Part shown: positions 47,731 to 61,423 of the stretch, one piece after another
Numbering within the stretch: position 1 is the first letter of the stretch
Layout: every line of letters begins with the position of its first letter
Assembly: GCF_000283155.1 (NCBI RefSeq)
Contig: NW_004454159.1
Coordinates: 18,102,084 to 18,166,083 of the forward strand
Source of the DNA: Ceratotherium simum simum
Lineage: Eukaryota; Chordata; Mammalia; Perissodactyla; Rhinocerotidae
DNA: 64,000 bases
Direction of reading: 5' to 3'
Notes under the pieces: generated by a model
What the model was told of the DNA's origin: nothing
The model's input: the letters and a program-made list of their open reading frames with translations, nothing else
The model's database searches: none
Made by a program: the position numbers and the translations under genes

Positions 47731-50149
47731 AGTACTTGTTGTTATGTGTGACACGGCACAGATCTAGTAGCAGCAGAAATTTTATTCCATGGTTGGCACA
47801 TTGGAACATCCTACCCCAGGAAAAAGAACACCCTGGAAAAACATCCTCCAGCTGTACATGAAGCTGGAATAACAAGCCTGTCATTGGTTTGTATTATTTG
47901 TTTGTTTTGCTTGAATCATTCATGCCAAAAAGGACAGCTTGGTTCTCACAATGCAAATTTCAAAGGTAAATTGCCCAGTAACTCCACAAAGTAAAAAACA
48001 AGCCCTGGTATCACCCCTTTCATCCATTTTTATAAAGCCAGTTGGAAAATGCTCAGGGCTGCAATGAAACCCAGCATTACCTTACACCCTATTCTTAATT
48101 GACAATTAAAAACTGGATTTAGAAATTTCCCATTTGCTGATGATTAATGTGTCCAGAAGTATAGGTAGGTTTGTACGTGGGGTTCAGATACGTAAAAGGA
48201 GAAACTCAGAAACAATCACATGAACTTCTTAGCATACTCCCCTTAGCATAAATAAATAGATGGTCATAAATGAAATCTGGAGAATCTTGCCTTATTAGTA
48301 GGCACCAATCCCACTGACTTGAGTTTGCCTCAGCTTATCTATGTCCACTAAGACCCACAGAAGTAGCCTTGAAACACATTTTGAGGTATAAGATGCTTTT
48401 TTTAAAGCAATTGGTTCTGAATTACAGGGAACAACAAAAGTGCCTAATTCTGTGTGCTTGTATTAGGTCTAAACAAACCCTAGCTGAACGAGCAGTCTGG
48501 GGTTTTTCTCTTTCTTTGTTTTTTTGTCATGGTTTAATACCTCTGGGATATAAGAACTACTGTGTGGGGTTCAAGAACCTTGTGGATACATCTCCACCAG
48601 ATACTTACAGTGGGATAACGTACTGAATCTTGAAACTCAAGTTTATCATAGGGAAACTGATGTCAGTGCGTAATACATAATTACCCACATCAGGGTTGCT
48701 GTTTGAATTAACTAAGGCTTTAAGTGCCCTTAACATATAAATGTCAAGTATCATCAGTCAGCTATGCTGACTTGAAAATACATTTTTACATGGAGTTTTG
48801 CTGTGATATTCTCCATTGACTTTAAACATAGGAAATTATGACTATGAGAGAAAATAACAGGGAAGAAAATTCAGCCCTTCAAATTCTAATATATAGACAA
48901 AGCACATATAAGTCACTTTTAAGAAAATATCTCTATAGAATGAGTGCTTTTAGAAGAGACCAAAATAATTTTCCGCTGTCTCAAAGGATAGAAAAACACG
49001 ATTCCTCCTGAAATATACACTCTTTCTTCCTAAGCCTCGGTTCCCTCGGGGTCTTTTATCTCCCTGTGATTCCATTCCTTGTGCTTTAGGCTAACAAGAC
49101 GATGGTGTGTCATTCCCTTTGTTCCTATAGAAGAAAAGATCCTCATTCAAAACATGAAGTGCTTTAAAAATAAAACAACTTAGTAAAGCTTCTCCATCCA
49201 TGGAGAAGAACAATAAAAATGTATTTTCCAGACCCTCTGAAAGCACTAAAACCTCATGTCCTTCACATGTCAAAAAACCCGCTGGAGAGCTGATGGAGTG
49301 CCAAAAATCACTGTGGACAACCACCCAGTGCTGTTTATGTTAATATTATTCAGTGGCTGAGAGAGAACCTTTATTCTTAAAAAAATGTTTGCTAAATGAA
49401 TTTTCAAAGCATGAACTGTCATTTTATAACTTCAGTGTACGCTTATCTCAAATTATGAACCAGAAAAGAGGGTGTGAAATGTTTATTCTTTAATGTGTCT
49501 AAATATAAACATTGATGTCTCTCTATGAGAGCACATTGATGACCCTATTCACAGTGCAGGAAAATCTCAAGGATATAAACTGTAGGCTGGGATTAAGGAA
49601 GGGATTTGGGGGGATTACACTTATTCACTAAAGTCAAAAGAATCCTAACAACACTGGGAGCCATTTCAGGATGTCTGGCTTTATGAAAGTCTCACCATAT
49701 TTTTGTTCTTTTGCTCATTTATTCTTTCATTAAAAATGTATTAAGCATCTTCTATGGCTACTAAGTTCTGTTTGTTGAGCACTCAATACTTGCTCCTGCC
49801 TAAGACATGTTCTATAGCTAAGATTTCTTTATCTGTTGGAAGAGATGGGCCCACAGTGAGATTCATCACAAAAAACGTGCTAAGTGTTACAGTGCACGGA
49901 TGCTCGAGGAACACAGAGGACCGGTGTGCACCGCACCTTTGGGCAGAGGAGAGAAGGGAGAAGGCTTTCAGAGGAGGCGGGGCTTGAGATGAGCGCTGAA
50001 GGACAAATACTCAGGAACCCCATTGTGCAAATAGTTATTTTCTTCATTCTGGGTGTGAAAGGCCAAAGGGCACAGTCCTTAAATGATTTGCTTAAAATCC
50101 CACAGTAAGAAAACTAGGCTCCAAACTCTGGATGCTAACTGAATGTTCT

Positions 50150-51280
50150 GAAAGATTTAATATAGTTTTCTCCAGAAAAAAAATTTTTTTAACTACAGGA
50201 GACTACAAGTAATATTATAACAAAGGCCCGTGTACCCACAATCTAGAATTAACTGTTGTGAACACTGCATCACATTTGCTTCATCATTAATGCAAGAAAT
50301 AAAACATTACAGATAAAGTCCCCTTTGTCTCCTTGTGCCTGGTTCCCAGTTCTTTCTCTTCTCCTTCCCCAGAGGTAACCAGTGTCATGATTTTAACATG
50401 TACCCTTCCAGTCTATGTGTGTCCAAAAATAATATATCATATTATTTTATGCACTTATTAGTTTTACATAAAATGTATATATCACTGTGCATCTTGCTTT
50501 TTTCACCCAATATTATGATATTGAGATCTACTAATATTGATACATATGCTAATATAGTGTAACACTATATAGCAGTTTATAGGAATGAATGGCTATACAG
50601 CATTCCACTATACTAACAGCCTCCAATAAATTTATCTTATCCCACATTCATAGCCATTTTTAGTTGTTTCCAAATTTTCACTGTTACAAAGATACAAAGA
50701 ATATATCCTCTAGTACATGTATGCAAGGGTTTCTCCAAGGTACACAGACAAACTATGAAGAAGTAGAAATAAAATTACTGGATCACATGGTGTACACAAA
50801 TTAAAATTTTACTCTAAAGACAGCCAAATTGCTCTCTCAAGTTACTCTGCCAATGTACCCTCACAATAGGAGTGTATGGAAGCTTCCTTTCACATCCCTG
50901 CCAACACTTGATATTGTCAGACCTCTTAACTTTTGCCAGTCTAATGGTGAAAAACGACATCTTGTTCCTTTACTATGCACATCATAAAAAGTGCATAGTT
51001 TATACAAAGTGCATAGGTTATTACAAAGAGCAGCATACTCTCAAATGCTCATTAGCCAATCAGGCTTCCTTACCTCTTAATTGCCTTATTGTATCCTTTG
51101 CCTCTTCTAAAGTTGAGGGTTTTTTCTTATTGATTTGTGAGAGTTCTTTACATATTCTATATACTAATCATTTGTTTTATATGTCGCAAAAATCTTTTCC
51201 AATTCTCTTGTTATTCTTTTAACTTTGCTTATGGTATCCTCTGTCTTACAGATGTTTTTTACTTTGATGTGGTCTAATTA
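50150..51280 (-). mobile_element. L1 LINE ORF2/3' end (antisense)
   Basis: The plus strand reads as antisense L1: TACTGGATCACATGGTGTAC, CATCCCTGCCAACACTTGAT, TTGCCAGTCTAATGGTGAAA, TTCTTATTGATTTGTGAGAG and TTTGCTTATGGTATCCTCTG. Many stops; decayed. Confidence 0.8.
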
Positions 51281-52744
51281 CTCTAAGAACTAATTTACAG
51301 CATGGATAATCTGATTCATGTAATACTAATTTTACAACGTAAGATTCTTTTTTTAAGTGGTTGCTTTTCTTTAATGTATGAACAAAAATGCACAGTTATA
51401 TCAAGTTCAAATCAATTCCATTAAAATTTAAACTTTCTTTGGAAGTTACTTTCACTAGTTTTGTGCAACAGTAGTGAGTAGTAAAACCATTAGATTTTCA
51501 CAGAATTTTAAGGTGATACCACTCATTTATGGTCCAAGAGCTAGGCTCTTGTAACCTCTACTATTTACTCCACTGGAAGAGTCTTTATCATTTTATTACT
51601 TTCTACCCTTTATTAGTTTCATACACATCAAACATGATTAATTTCTTCCATAATACAGGTACAAATGTTCAAACTTTTAAAAATCAACTAGGTTGTCAAT
51701 GAATTAAAAGATATTTTGATCAAAGAAGGAAAAACAGTGATTAGCTTTTTTTCTTATTTGCCCTGAGGAAATTTTCAAGTATTTAAAAAAATTCTTTGAC
51801 AACAATCACAAACAATAAGAAACCAGGTATAGTCATGAAAGATACTGGACTATATAATAAACCAGAGCACTTAATTTCAGCCAATTAATAATATAACCCC
51901 ATAATGAGATATACTACTAAAATCGGGTATTAGCCTACCCAATGTTACAGGTTCGGTAACAAGTGAGGCTACAGGACCACCTAATACATATCATTATTTC
52001 ACTCTAAGCAGAACAGCCAGGAAGCACATTATTGCTGTCAGAAAATGGTAGCTATGTGATTTGAAATAATCTGTAGTCTGAATTTCTTTGCCTAATTTCT
52101 TACTGTTCATACTCCATTTTGGTACAAAATAACAGCTAGGTTCTATATTGTCACACATAATTTCCACCTTGAGAAGTAATGTGTGGAAGTTTAGATGGCT
52201 AAATTGTTAAGCATTCTCCATTCAAATAAGGGCTGACTTTCAAACACCTTTTCTTAGTCATGGGGCCACCATTTCAGAAGTCACACCCCATATGAGTAAC
52301 AACCTTGATGCAAATACTATAACTTTTCCTCTCCTGAGGGTAAGGAGCTCCCACACCCACATCTTCCTCAAAGTTCATGGAAACTACATCTAGTTCATCT
52401 CACCTGGCTTTCTACAATTTCATTTCGCCAGTTTATGGGCAAGGAATCTTCTGCTAAGTCACCAAGGATGAATGGGCCTACCTTGCACATAGCCAAGGTG
52501 AATCCTGAAGTCACAGGCACCTGAGCTACCTTAAGGCCACTGAAGGAAAGACTTTAGGTCACGCTCTTTCTCTAGAAGGCCTTTGACCACCTCCTCCTTA
52601 ACGTCTCTGGATACTTTGCTTACATATTTGTGTATGGACTTCCAACTCCTCCATTAAACTGAAAGCACCTTGAAAGAAGAGTAAGAGTCTTACTCATCTC
52701 TCATATCTCACTTTTATATCCATTATCTCTCCTGGAACATTTAT

Positions 52745-53545
52745 GCCTTCATTCCTTCCTTCCACAAATATTTATTGAGCATTACTGTGTGCCCAGCACT
52801 GTGTTAGACATTAGGTGAATAAATTAGCTAGACAGTAGTGAATAAAACAGACAAAATCCATGTTTTTATGAGATTTACATCCTGGAGGGGAAGACAGACC
52901 AAAAAAAAGTAAACACATAAAATATTTTCAAATAGTGGCAAAAAAAAAAAATGTTTAAAAGGAGATGCGATAGAGAGTAATGGGGGAACACTCTTTATAT
53001 ATGGAGGTCAGGGAAAGCCTCCCGTGGTGGTGGCACTTAGGCTGAGACCTAAAAGACCTAAAGAAGTCAGCCATGTAAAGATCCAAGGAGAAGAGTATTC
53101 CAGGCAGAGGTAATATCAAGTGCAAAGGCAGAAGTGAAACTAGCGTGTTCCAAGAAAGGAAGGCAGAGGCTGAGCCGGACAATACCCACAGTGGGAGTGG
53201 GATGACAAGGGATCAGGGAGCTCGGGTGGGATGGATCAAACAGGGCTGGGTGGATCATAGTCAGGGCTTTGGAGTTAATTCTAACTATCAGAGGAAATAC
53301 TGGCGAGTTTTGAGATGGAGAGCAGCACACTCTGAAGTACGTTTTTACAAGCTTGTTCTGGTCTCACTACAGAGCACTGACTCGAGACCCAATAGCAAGG
53401 AGACGATTGTGATCACCAATTAAAAGAGGACGGTGGCTTGGATTTGAGTGGCGGCAGTAGAGATAGCAAGAAAAGGTTAGATTTTGTTATCTTTTGAGGC
53501 TGAACCAAGATTTTTCTAATAAATGGATGTGGAGGGATACTACAC
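52745..53545 (-). mobile_element. L2 LINE, 3' 800 bp (antisense)
   Basis: One of the better L2 copies: AAATATTTATTGAGCATTAC, GTGCCCAGCACTGTGTTAGA, GTCAGGGAAAGCCTCCCGTG, ATTCCAGGCAGAGGTAATAT, then GGGCTTTGGAGTTAATTCTA and GACGGTGGCTTGGATTTGAG in consensus order. Confidence 0.85.
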
Positions 53546-53954
53546 AAAGTAAAAAGAAAAAAAAATCAATAAATGATGTGAAACAGAGTCAAATAACAAG
53601 ATAGCCCAGTCTTGTCATTACAGCCACTGCATGTGAACTGACGAGCACAAGTCACGTAAATGTCTACAGTGTTTTCATTGTGCCAGAAGCAATGGAAACC
53701 AGAAACGAATTCACCTGGTAAGGACATCCATGATCAAAGGTTGAGGATAATGCAAAAAGCTGCATGAGGGCACTGTGTGGGGAGCCTCCTGGTAGCAACT
53801 GTGGACAGAAAGAGGTTTCTGCTAAAGAAGGGTGTGGCCTGCAGGACGAAACGCGTTGTCCACAAAGAGTCACCTCATCTGCTGTCTAGTCCAAACACTG
53901 GACTGACGCGAAGTCTAGTAGAAGCCTCATCTGTCACACAAGGCATTGTAAATC

Positions 53955-54110
53955 AGTACCATTTACTGAGCCATCATTATGTTGCCAGGCACAGTGCTGA
54001 GCACTTAACAGGTATTGTGTCATTTAATCCTCACAAGCATATGAAGTAGATACTTTAAGTCTTATTTTAAGCCTGAGAAAAGTGAGGCCCAGAAACAGCA
54101 TAAAAAGGAG
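53955..54110 (-). repeat. MIR SINE (antisense)
   Basis: TGTTGCCAGGCACAGTGCTG, TCATTTAATCCTCACAAGCA and GCCTGAGAAAAGTGAGGCCC, the usual antisense MIR order. Confidence 0.8.
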
Positions 54111-55392
54111 AGCAGCTAGGACCATTGCCATTCAATTCCAACATGGGGCTTGGGAGAAGGGAGTGGAGGAGGTTCTCCTCCCCTCTAGAGAGTAACGAAG
54201 AACAGCCCAGATCTCAGACTCCTTCGGAAAGGCAAACTCAGCAGTTTCTGCTGGTGACCGCTATCAAAATATCTGGGCAGCCCATCAGTAAAATTGCCTT
54301 TGGGCAGTTCTGATGAACCGCTCCGAGCTCATCCTTCTCACCTATTATCAATGTCCTGCCCCGACGCCAGCGAACCCAAATGATCTCCTCTTATTCTTGC
54401 TGCTCGATCAACCTGATTTCTAAAGTAATTCTGACAGTGTGATGGGTATGTTAACAACTTGCCGTGAGGACTGGGCTCCGCGTGTCTTCTCTGCCCAGAT
54501 AGCATCGATCCGACTATTGTGTCCAGTCAATAGACCTTTATGGCAGAACTTGCTGGGGAACAAGTCAGCTTTTTGTGCCTTACGATTTCTGGCTTGTAAT
54601 TTCCTTCAAATGGATTCCTCAATTCAAATATCCTGCAGGCAAAGTCTTATTACTTACTCAATGCTGCACAGTGTGCCTGCTTTATATAAAAGGTTATCAG
54701 TGTTCCTAACATTGTACCTGAAAATGTTTGAGCTAGTCTTGCCTCCTGGGCATATTTTCACTACTTCCAAGTACATTTAATCAGAAATGTTATTGGTGCC
54801 TAAATAAACCCATTTGGATTTTCTAGACCAAAATTAATTTTCCTTTTTGCATCTATTTGGTACTAATGTCAAAAGTCTGGGGAACAAGCATTTCAAAACT
54901 ATTTGCTGGCTGATTTAGGGCTCTCCCATGTGTCTTGGATGTGCCCTACAGCCAGGGGAGAGACAAATTTGTCTACAGATATTTAGAAAACCGTAAGTAG
55001 GATTCAATAGGTTGAGAGAACCAATGTGTTATTGCTACTCATACAAAAGGTTTAAAGGGTTTCCAACACAAAGAAAGGTCTCAGGGATTGGATATATGTA
55101 TTTCAGTAAATCACACATAGACGCACGGGCTGAAAAGGGATCATAAATATAATCTGGGCCAACATTCTTAATATTACAAATGAGGAGATTAAAAATTACA
55201 AATGAGTCCAACCAAACTGGTGTCACTTTAAATTCATCATGTCTATTGGTAGTATGCTCTCAATTATCTCTCAGGAAATGTATTTTAATATTTGTTTGGT
55301 GTTGTCAGGTCCTGCCTCCTGCTCTCACTCCCCTCAGTGTCACTTGACCCTTGTCGCTGTCACTAAACCTTCTTTCCAATCAGGAGGCACCA

Positions 55393-55620
55393 TGCCCTTG
55401 TGGTTAAATTTACTAGCTCTGACTGAGATGTGAGTCTATCTCCACCATTTACTAAATGTATGAACTTAGGCAAGTTATTTAAGTTTTCTGTGCCTCTGTT
55501 TCCTCATCTGTAAAACAGGAACAAGAATTGTAACCATCTCACTGTCTGTTGTGAGGATTAAATGTAATTCCTGTAAAGCTCTTACCATGATGCTGAGCAC
55601 GGGCTAAGTGCTCAGCGAAG
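55393..55620 (+). repeat. MIR SINE
   Basis: CTTGTGGTTAAATTTACTAG, ACTTAGGCAAGTTATTTAAG, TGTTTCCTCATCTGTAAAAC and TTGTGAGGATTAAATGTAAT, nearly full length. Confidence 0.88.
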
Positions 55621-56469
55621 GAGAACTACTACTGTCATCATCATCAACACGACCCAACATGAATCATCATTCTGCTCCCCTTAGTATCAAATTCTCTCTC
55701 CTCCCCCTTTACCAAGAGAGAAAAGTCATCAAATATGAACTCCCTCAGAGTCTCCTCCCACTAGCAGCCCTGATACTAGAAACCTACCAACATCCCTGCC
55801 AGCCACTCCATCCTCCTCATTCTGTTGGGAATGGGAAGTACTTCTTGCTAATCAGTTCCCGGGATCCCATCCTATCCCCCACGTGTCTTCCCAGGAGCCT
55901 TTTCCCCCGATTAACTGATCCCCTCTTGCAACTGAGTGTCCAGTCTCTCCCCTTTTTTTCCCCACTCTCTCAGACTCTAAGTGTTTTTCACCTTAAAACA
56001 CAAACAAAAGGAAACAAACACAAAACTTTCTCTTGAGCCTTTTACTAACTCCCTATCTCTTTGCTCCCTCTCATTGGCTTTTCAGCTCTTTCTGGCAAGT
56101 AGTTTATACTTGATCATCTTCTTTTCGTTACCCCTTACCCCATAGCAATCTGCTTCTGTCTCCAGCATTACCTTAGGCTCTTCTTGCCCTAGTCCACCTA
56201 GACAACCTCTCATACCTTCCCAACTCCACTTTTAGCTTCCTCAATCCACCTCTTCTACTGAGGCTGTTCTCTTTCTCAGGATGACACGTTTACACTTCTG
56301 TCTACTTTTCTCAAAGCTATGAGCTCTGTCAGACCAGCGACTGTTCCACATTTGTTTCCTTATCCCCAGCACCCAATACAGTTCCTTGCATACAGTAATC
56401 ACTCAGTGAAAGTTCGTATCATGAACACATGAATGACCTTCTCCGAATCATACAGTTCATTCAATCTGA

Positions 56470-56560
56470 TTAAATGGAACAAACATTTACTGTGCTCCAA
56501 CCACATACCAGGCACAATGGAGGCTAAAGAGATTAATAACACACAGCCCCTGCCCTCCAG
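56470..56560 (-). repeat. L2 LINE 3' end (antisense)
   Basis: ACAAACATTTACTGTGCTCC, ACCAGGCACAATGGAGGCTA and CCCTGCCCTCCAGGAGCTG. A pyrimidine-rich stretch just before it (about 55650-56420), ending CCCAGCACCCAATACAGTTC, may be another L2-like copy in sense orientation. Confidence 0.65.
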
Positions 56561-57569
56561 GAGCTGTTTATCATCCAGAGAGGGAGGAAACGGAATAGAG
56601 GATTGATGAACAGACAGAGAGATTGATGCAGGGGAGGAACAGAGAGAGAGCGGGGAAGAGAGATGGAGGTAAAATAGATTAATATCACGTAGGCTAGGGT
56701 ATACATTAGAATGCCAATAAAAGTAAAATATGTATGTGCTTTTTTAAAAAATCACTTAATCAAATTTAAAAGAAGCAATATGTCTGAGTCTAGTCAAATA
56801 AATCATGATTTCACTCCAGAGGAACAAACTTTGTGCAGTTCTCTGACACATCTGGTTTTTTATACAGAGAATACATTGAGACCGAGGAACACTAACTGTA
56901 TATCACATATAGGACTCTTCCTCTCCACTGACAAGGTAAACAGTCAGATGAAATCTCCAAGGGAAGCCTTTGTAAACCTGTTCATGTGAAGGTATCTGTT
57001 AGTCCCTTAATCTCCCATGTACATTAAGAAAGAAAAAAAAATACAGAGAGATAGCTGTGTATGTCAGTTATCAACTTATTGCTCTCTGGTCATTTCAGGC
57101 TCTTAATGTAAATAAAAGGAGTTACTCTTCTGGCTGGAGGATTGATCTTGATTATCAAGGGGAAATTGGGTCACTATTACACAACGGGAGAAAGGACCTG
57201 TGTCTGGAACCCAAGGGATTCCATGGGGCATCTCTTAGTACTTCCATGCCCAGTAGCAAAGGTTAACAGAAAACATCAACCAAAAAAAGGCAGGACAACT
57301 GAGAATTCAGATCCTTCAGGAATAAGGGTTTAAGTCACTTCACCAGGTAAAGAACCCCAAGCAGCTGAGGTGGGCTGAGGAGGGGGAAATTCGGAATGGG
57401 GGGCGGGGAGAAGGAAACCATACATACAATTACAGCCTTGTGACTAATTACAGAAAAGGGACCTGAAGTTGTTTTTAATATTTTCTATTGTTTATTTTAT
57501 GTATGCATTTATTTGTAGATGCTATTTTCTTTTTTCTTCTTTTTCCATTTTTATTTTATTTTATATATA

Positions 57570-58735
57570 AGTTGTTGGATGTTAACTTTAGTATCCAGGT
57601 AACAGAATATTCAGTGGGACTGTGACTGAATTTGAGGAAAAATTAATATAACCAGCAATGGATACACAACTGGTGGGACTTGTATCTCCTGATTTTGAGA
57701 CAAGAGTGGGAACATTTTTACTTGTAAGATGGATAGCTGTATCTCATTAGGTGGAAACATAGAGTTGTTTTGTTGATGTACAAGAATTCAAGTGTAGAAA
57801 TGTGCACAGAGGAGCTGAGTAACCAAAGGAATGGCCTGCAACAGTTACCACTTTATTGCCTCTCAAGGCTAAATTTATCCTTCATTGCCTGCTCTATAAA
57901 AATGGATATGGGCCCTTTAAATATTTTTCCTTCGCCAGATGGCGGAATGTTAAGCATTTTCTGTAGAGCACTCTGGAGAGATACTGCAGGAGGAAAGAGT
58001 TTTCCATCAGGGTTCCAGTGTGCAAGCTCAACTGACTCCTGCAGTGCCCGGGGCTTCTCCAGCATCCAGCTCCTGCTGTGTAAGCACAGTGGGAGTGGCT
58101 GCTCCAGCATCTGGCTCCGTAACACCTACAGCTTTCACAGTGCCCAGTTTCTGCAATGCAAGCTGCTTCTCCAGCCCAGTTCCAGGCTCCTAGACCATGG
58201 GCAGCTTCTCTAGCTTCCAGCTCCTGAGATACACTGTGGCTGGCAGCACCCATCAGCCAGCAACTTTCCCTGGCATGCCCCTGGGGCTTTTTGTAGCACA
58301 GTGCTTCTGGTAAGACACTTTTCCATGAACAGCTTTCCCAAGTGTTCTGTAGGGCAGATATCTACCAAGTTCCAGAGGGCAGATTTCCAGCAAGTTCTGC
58401 TATATAGTAGTACCTCACCAGCTTCTCTGCCATTCTTCTGCCAGCTTCTCTGCTGTGGTTGTGCCTTCTCTAACAAGGTCTGGATCACACCCCTACTGGG
58501 GCTTCCTTTTGGGCATTCTATCTCAGCCCTAGGAGTAGTGGCTCTCCTTACATCTGCTATTCTTATATTCTTCCAAGTGCTATTTACTTCTTACTGGCCT
58601 ATCCCTTGTTACTTCATTCTCCTGTTATAGTTCATTCTTTTTAATAAACTTTCCCTGTCCGAGATACTATGTGTCCCAGAAGCAATGAGCATACCCAGCA
58701 CCCAGACTTTGGTTTCTAAATACCATTCTCCAAAG
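57570..58735 (+). mobile_element. Probable solo LTR of an old endogenous retrovirus
   Basis: About 1.1 kb with a TATAAAA-like site (57894, CTATAAAAATGG) and a late TTTTAATAAACTTTCCCTGT (AATAAA polyadenylation signal). It has a GC-rich middle with degenerate repeats of the type 'cttctccagcatccagctcctg'. The layout suggests an LTR; the family was not identified and both ends are estimates. No retroviral coding region flanks it. Confidence 0.4.
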
Positions 58736-58746
58736 GCTAATTCTAG

Positions 58747-59719
58747 AATTGAGGCAGGAAAAACACAAAATGAGTTTGGAGTATTCTGTAGTACCAGAAA
58801 GTAAGAAAGTACTCAAAAAAACAAAAACAAAAAAGATAGAGGCATGTCAAAAGGACACAAGAACCACCCAAAAGAACTCCCAATCTCCAAACCTGGAACA
58901 ATTCCAGCAAAAAGATAATATAATATTGGCTTATAACCCAAAATATCATTTAAATATACACAAGTCCATACTGATATAAAGAAATGATTGAATAAATGGG
59001 GGAAAGACATATCTTACTTACAGAAGAGTTCCAAATAACATATGTAGATACTTCCCCTTGAAGATGTGAGCTTAATTCCTGCCCTTCATCCTTGACGGTA
59101 GACTAGACTTAATAACTTGCTTCCAAAGAACAGAGTAAGGAAAAGGAAAAATAGTAACTTTATGTGGAGAAACCTAGCAAACACTCCACATCAGCAAGTG
59201 GTAAAGGTTAGCCAAGTGATGACATCATGGGTGATGTCATATGAACGTCATGATATGGTGTGATGAGAAAGGCACTTCAACTCTGTGGTATTCTTTTCAA
59301 AACCCACAACTCCAGTCTAATCATGAGAAAAACATCAGTCAAATGTAGATTGGGGGACACTCTACAGGAAAACTGGCCAGTACTCCTTGAGACTGTCAAG
59401 GTTATAAAAAACAAAGATTGAGAAATTGTCACAGACCAGAGGAGACTGGGGAGACATGATAATGAAATGCAGGGTGGTGCCCTGGATTGGATCCTGGAGC
59501 AGAAAGAGGATATTAATGGAAAAACTGATGAAATCCAAATAAAATCTGGAGTTTATTTGATAGTAATATACTCATGTCAGTTTCTCAGTTTGACAAACTA
59601 ATGGTAAGATGTTAACAAGGGGGAAAACTGGATGTGGGTATATAGGAACTCTCTACTATCTTTGCATCTTTTTCTGTAAATCTAAAATTGTTCCAAAATA
59701 AAAGGTTTACACAAAAGAA
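58747..59719 (+). mobile_element. L1 LINE 3' UTR (L1ME-like)
   Basis: It reads through the 3' UTR typical of older L1 families: GAGTTCCAAATAACATATGT, AGTAACTTTATGTGGAGAAA, ACCAGAGGAGACTGGGGAGA, GATTGGATCCTGGAGCAGAA and TTGTTCCAAAATAAAAGG. No ORF2 is left in frame. Confidence 0.8.
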
Positions 59720-60765
59720 ATTATTGTGATTTCTGTCTCCTGATTGGACTCTGACTGATACAAGGAACTAGTCTGATTGTCAAAGCAATCATTGTATGGA
59801 CCTAACATACATCAGCAAATATATGCATAACAATAACCAGAAAGGAGAGACATAGAAATAAAATCCTTAGAAATTAGGCCATTTTAACTCTGCTACTTAG
59901 TAGAATATTAGAGCATGAATTTTGTTTCGAGAATTTTCTGGCCAACAGTAATTAAATTATACACCTCCTAATGAGTGATATTAGAGTAATTGCCACAGAC
60001 AAAACCCATGTAACAGGACCCAGTGTGCCAGCACAGAATAGCATTTTCTTATGTGCTTATTAAAGGTGTCAGAAATGTTTTTCTCAGAACATCTTTAAAG
60101 ACTTCAGATATCTGTCCACGTTTATTTACGCTTTTGTCATTTTAAAGCCAAAACATGAGTAGTAGAGAATAGACTAAAAGTCGCCTCATATCATCTTCCA
60201 GGATTGAAAAGAACATGTGTTCTCAGAATTCTAGAGGTTTCATTCAAAAATCAGTCAACTCCAAAAGAAAGCAACAGTTTGTTTTCTAGCAGGTCTAAAT
60301 CAGTTCTAGAGCATCTGAAACCCATGTAGACTTTTGTTTCGTTTACACAAACTCTCTTTGGTCTGATCTCTTAGCTTGAGGTAGTCTGCAGTCCGTAAGA
60401 GACAGAGTATGAATACAACTGAAGTTATTCCACAGCATTCTTGCCCTGGAATTAGTAACAAACCTAACATTTCAAATGAAGAATACATTCACTCTTCTCT
60501 TTCCCACTAGTTTATACAATAATGTTGTTTTTCTTCAAAATGTGTAGGCACAACTGATTTTGAAGCTGAAAAAGTTAATGAAAGCAACATCGCATTTGAG
60601 GTCAGTCGGCCAGAAAAATGGACATGAGCCAAATCCCACATCCCAAACATTTTGCCCCAACAGCATGTGAACAAAATGCCCACTCTCCTCCTGATCTCCA
60701 ACAGAAGCAAAACAAAACCCTGCAAGACAGTCACCACTGGAATTGGAAGCCTGTCAGGGCCAGAA

Positions 60766-60791
60766 ACACACACACACACACACACACACAC
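60766..60791. repeat. (AC)13 microsatellite
   Basis: 26 bp of uninterrupted AC. Confidence 0.97.
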
Positions 60792-61351
60792 TCCCTGTTT
60801 AAGATACAATAAAAAGGCTCTTTCATACAGAATGTTCTGTGCACAGACAGCCCAAGGATTTCCCCTGGAGATGCTGTTTCAGGGAAAGCCAAGAGATCAC
60901 AAGGCGACAACAAGAAGTTCTAACAAGATAAAGGGTAATCTCCCCAGTTCCAAGTGTAAGCAAGTGAAAATTCTTGAAACCAGCTTATCTAGACAGCTTG
61001 AAGTCCTTTCGGACTAGTTTCAGAAAATTGTTTGGTAGCAGTGAGGACAAATTTGTGCTGTCATGACAGCCTGCTAATTTTTAAAACTACTATTTCCTTT
61101 CTCTAAACGTAACATTTTGTGCATTACAATTTAGTTACATTTTGATTCCCTCTCACATTTTTCAAGGCAAAAAGAAGTATAAAAGAACAGAGAGTATACA
61201 CAATTACATGCACAGCAATGAGTTAGCCAGAAAATTTAAGTTTTAACTGTGAAATTTGGAAAAGCAACTGTATTACATGACATTCCATCATTTAATCCTC
61301 GTAATAAAGGATACGAGATTTCAAGTGCAACCTGCTTATAATCCAAAATAT

Positions 61352-61423
61352 CATTATGTTAGAATTATAATTCTAGAATGTTAGAATTATAGAATACGTT
61401 AGAATTATAATTCTAACATAATG
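61352..61423. repeat. Perfect 24-bp inverted repeat with 24-bp spacer
   Basis: The arms are 61352-61375 and 61400-61423, exact reverse complements. Each contains GAATTATAATTC, itself a palindrome. The spacer also includes a third GTTAGAATTATA. About 0.54 kb downstream of it, in gene terms, is exon 61960-62052. It could form a hairpin or cruciform. Origin unknown. Confidence 0.95.

Noticed and set aside
57770..58213. Longest-looking plus-strand frame (147 residues) with a matching antisense frame
   Set aside because: It lies in the repetitive, LTR-like unit, has no recognisable domain, and frames are open on both strands because of base composition.
60618..61017. Frames with His-Thr repeats
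   Set aside because: The repeats come from the (AC)13 microsatellite.
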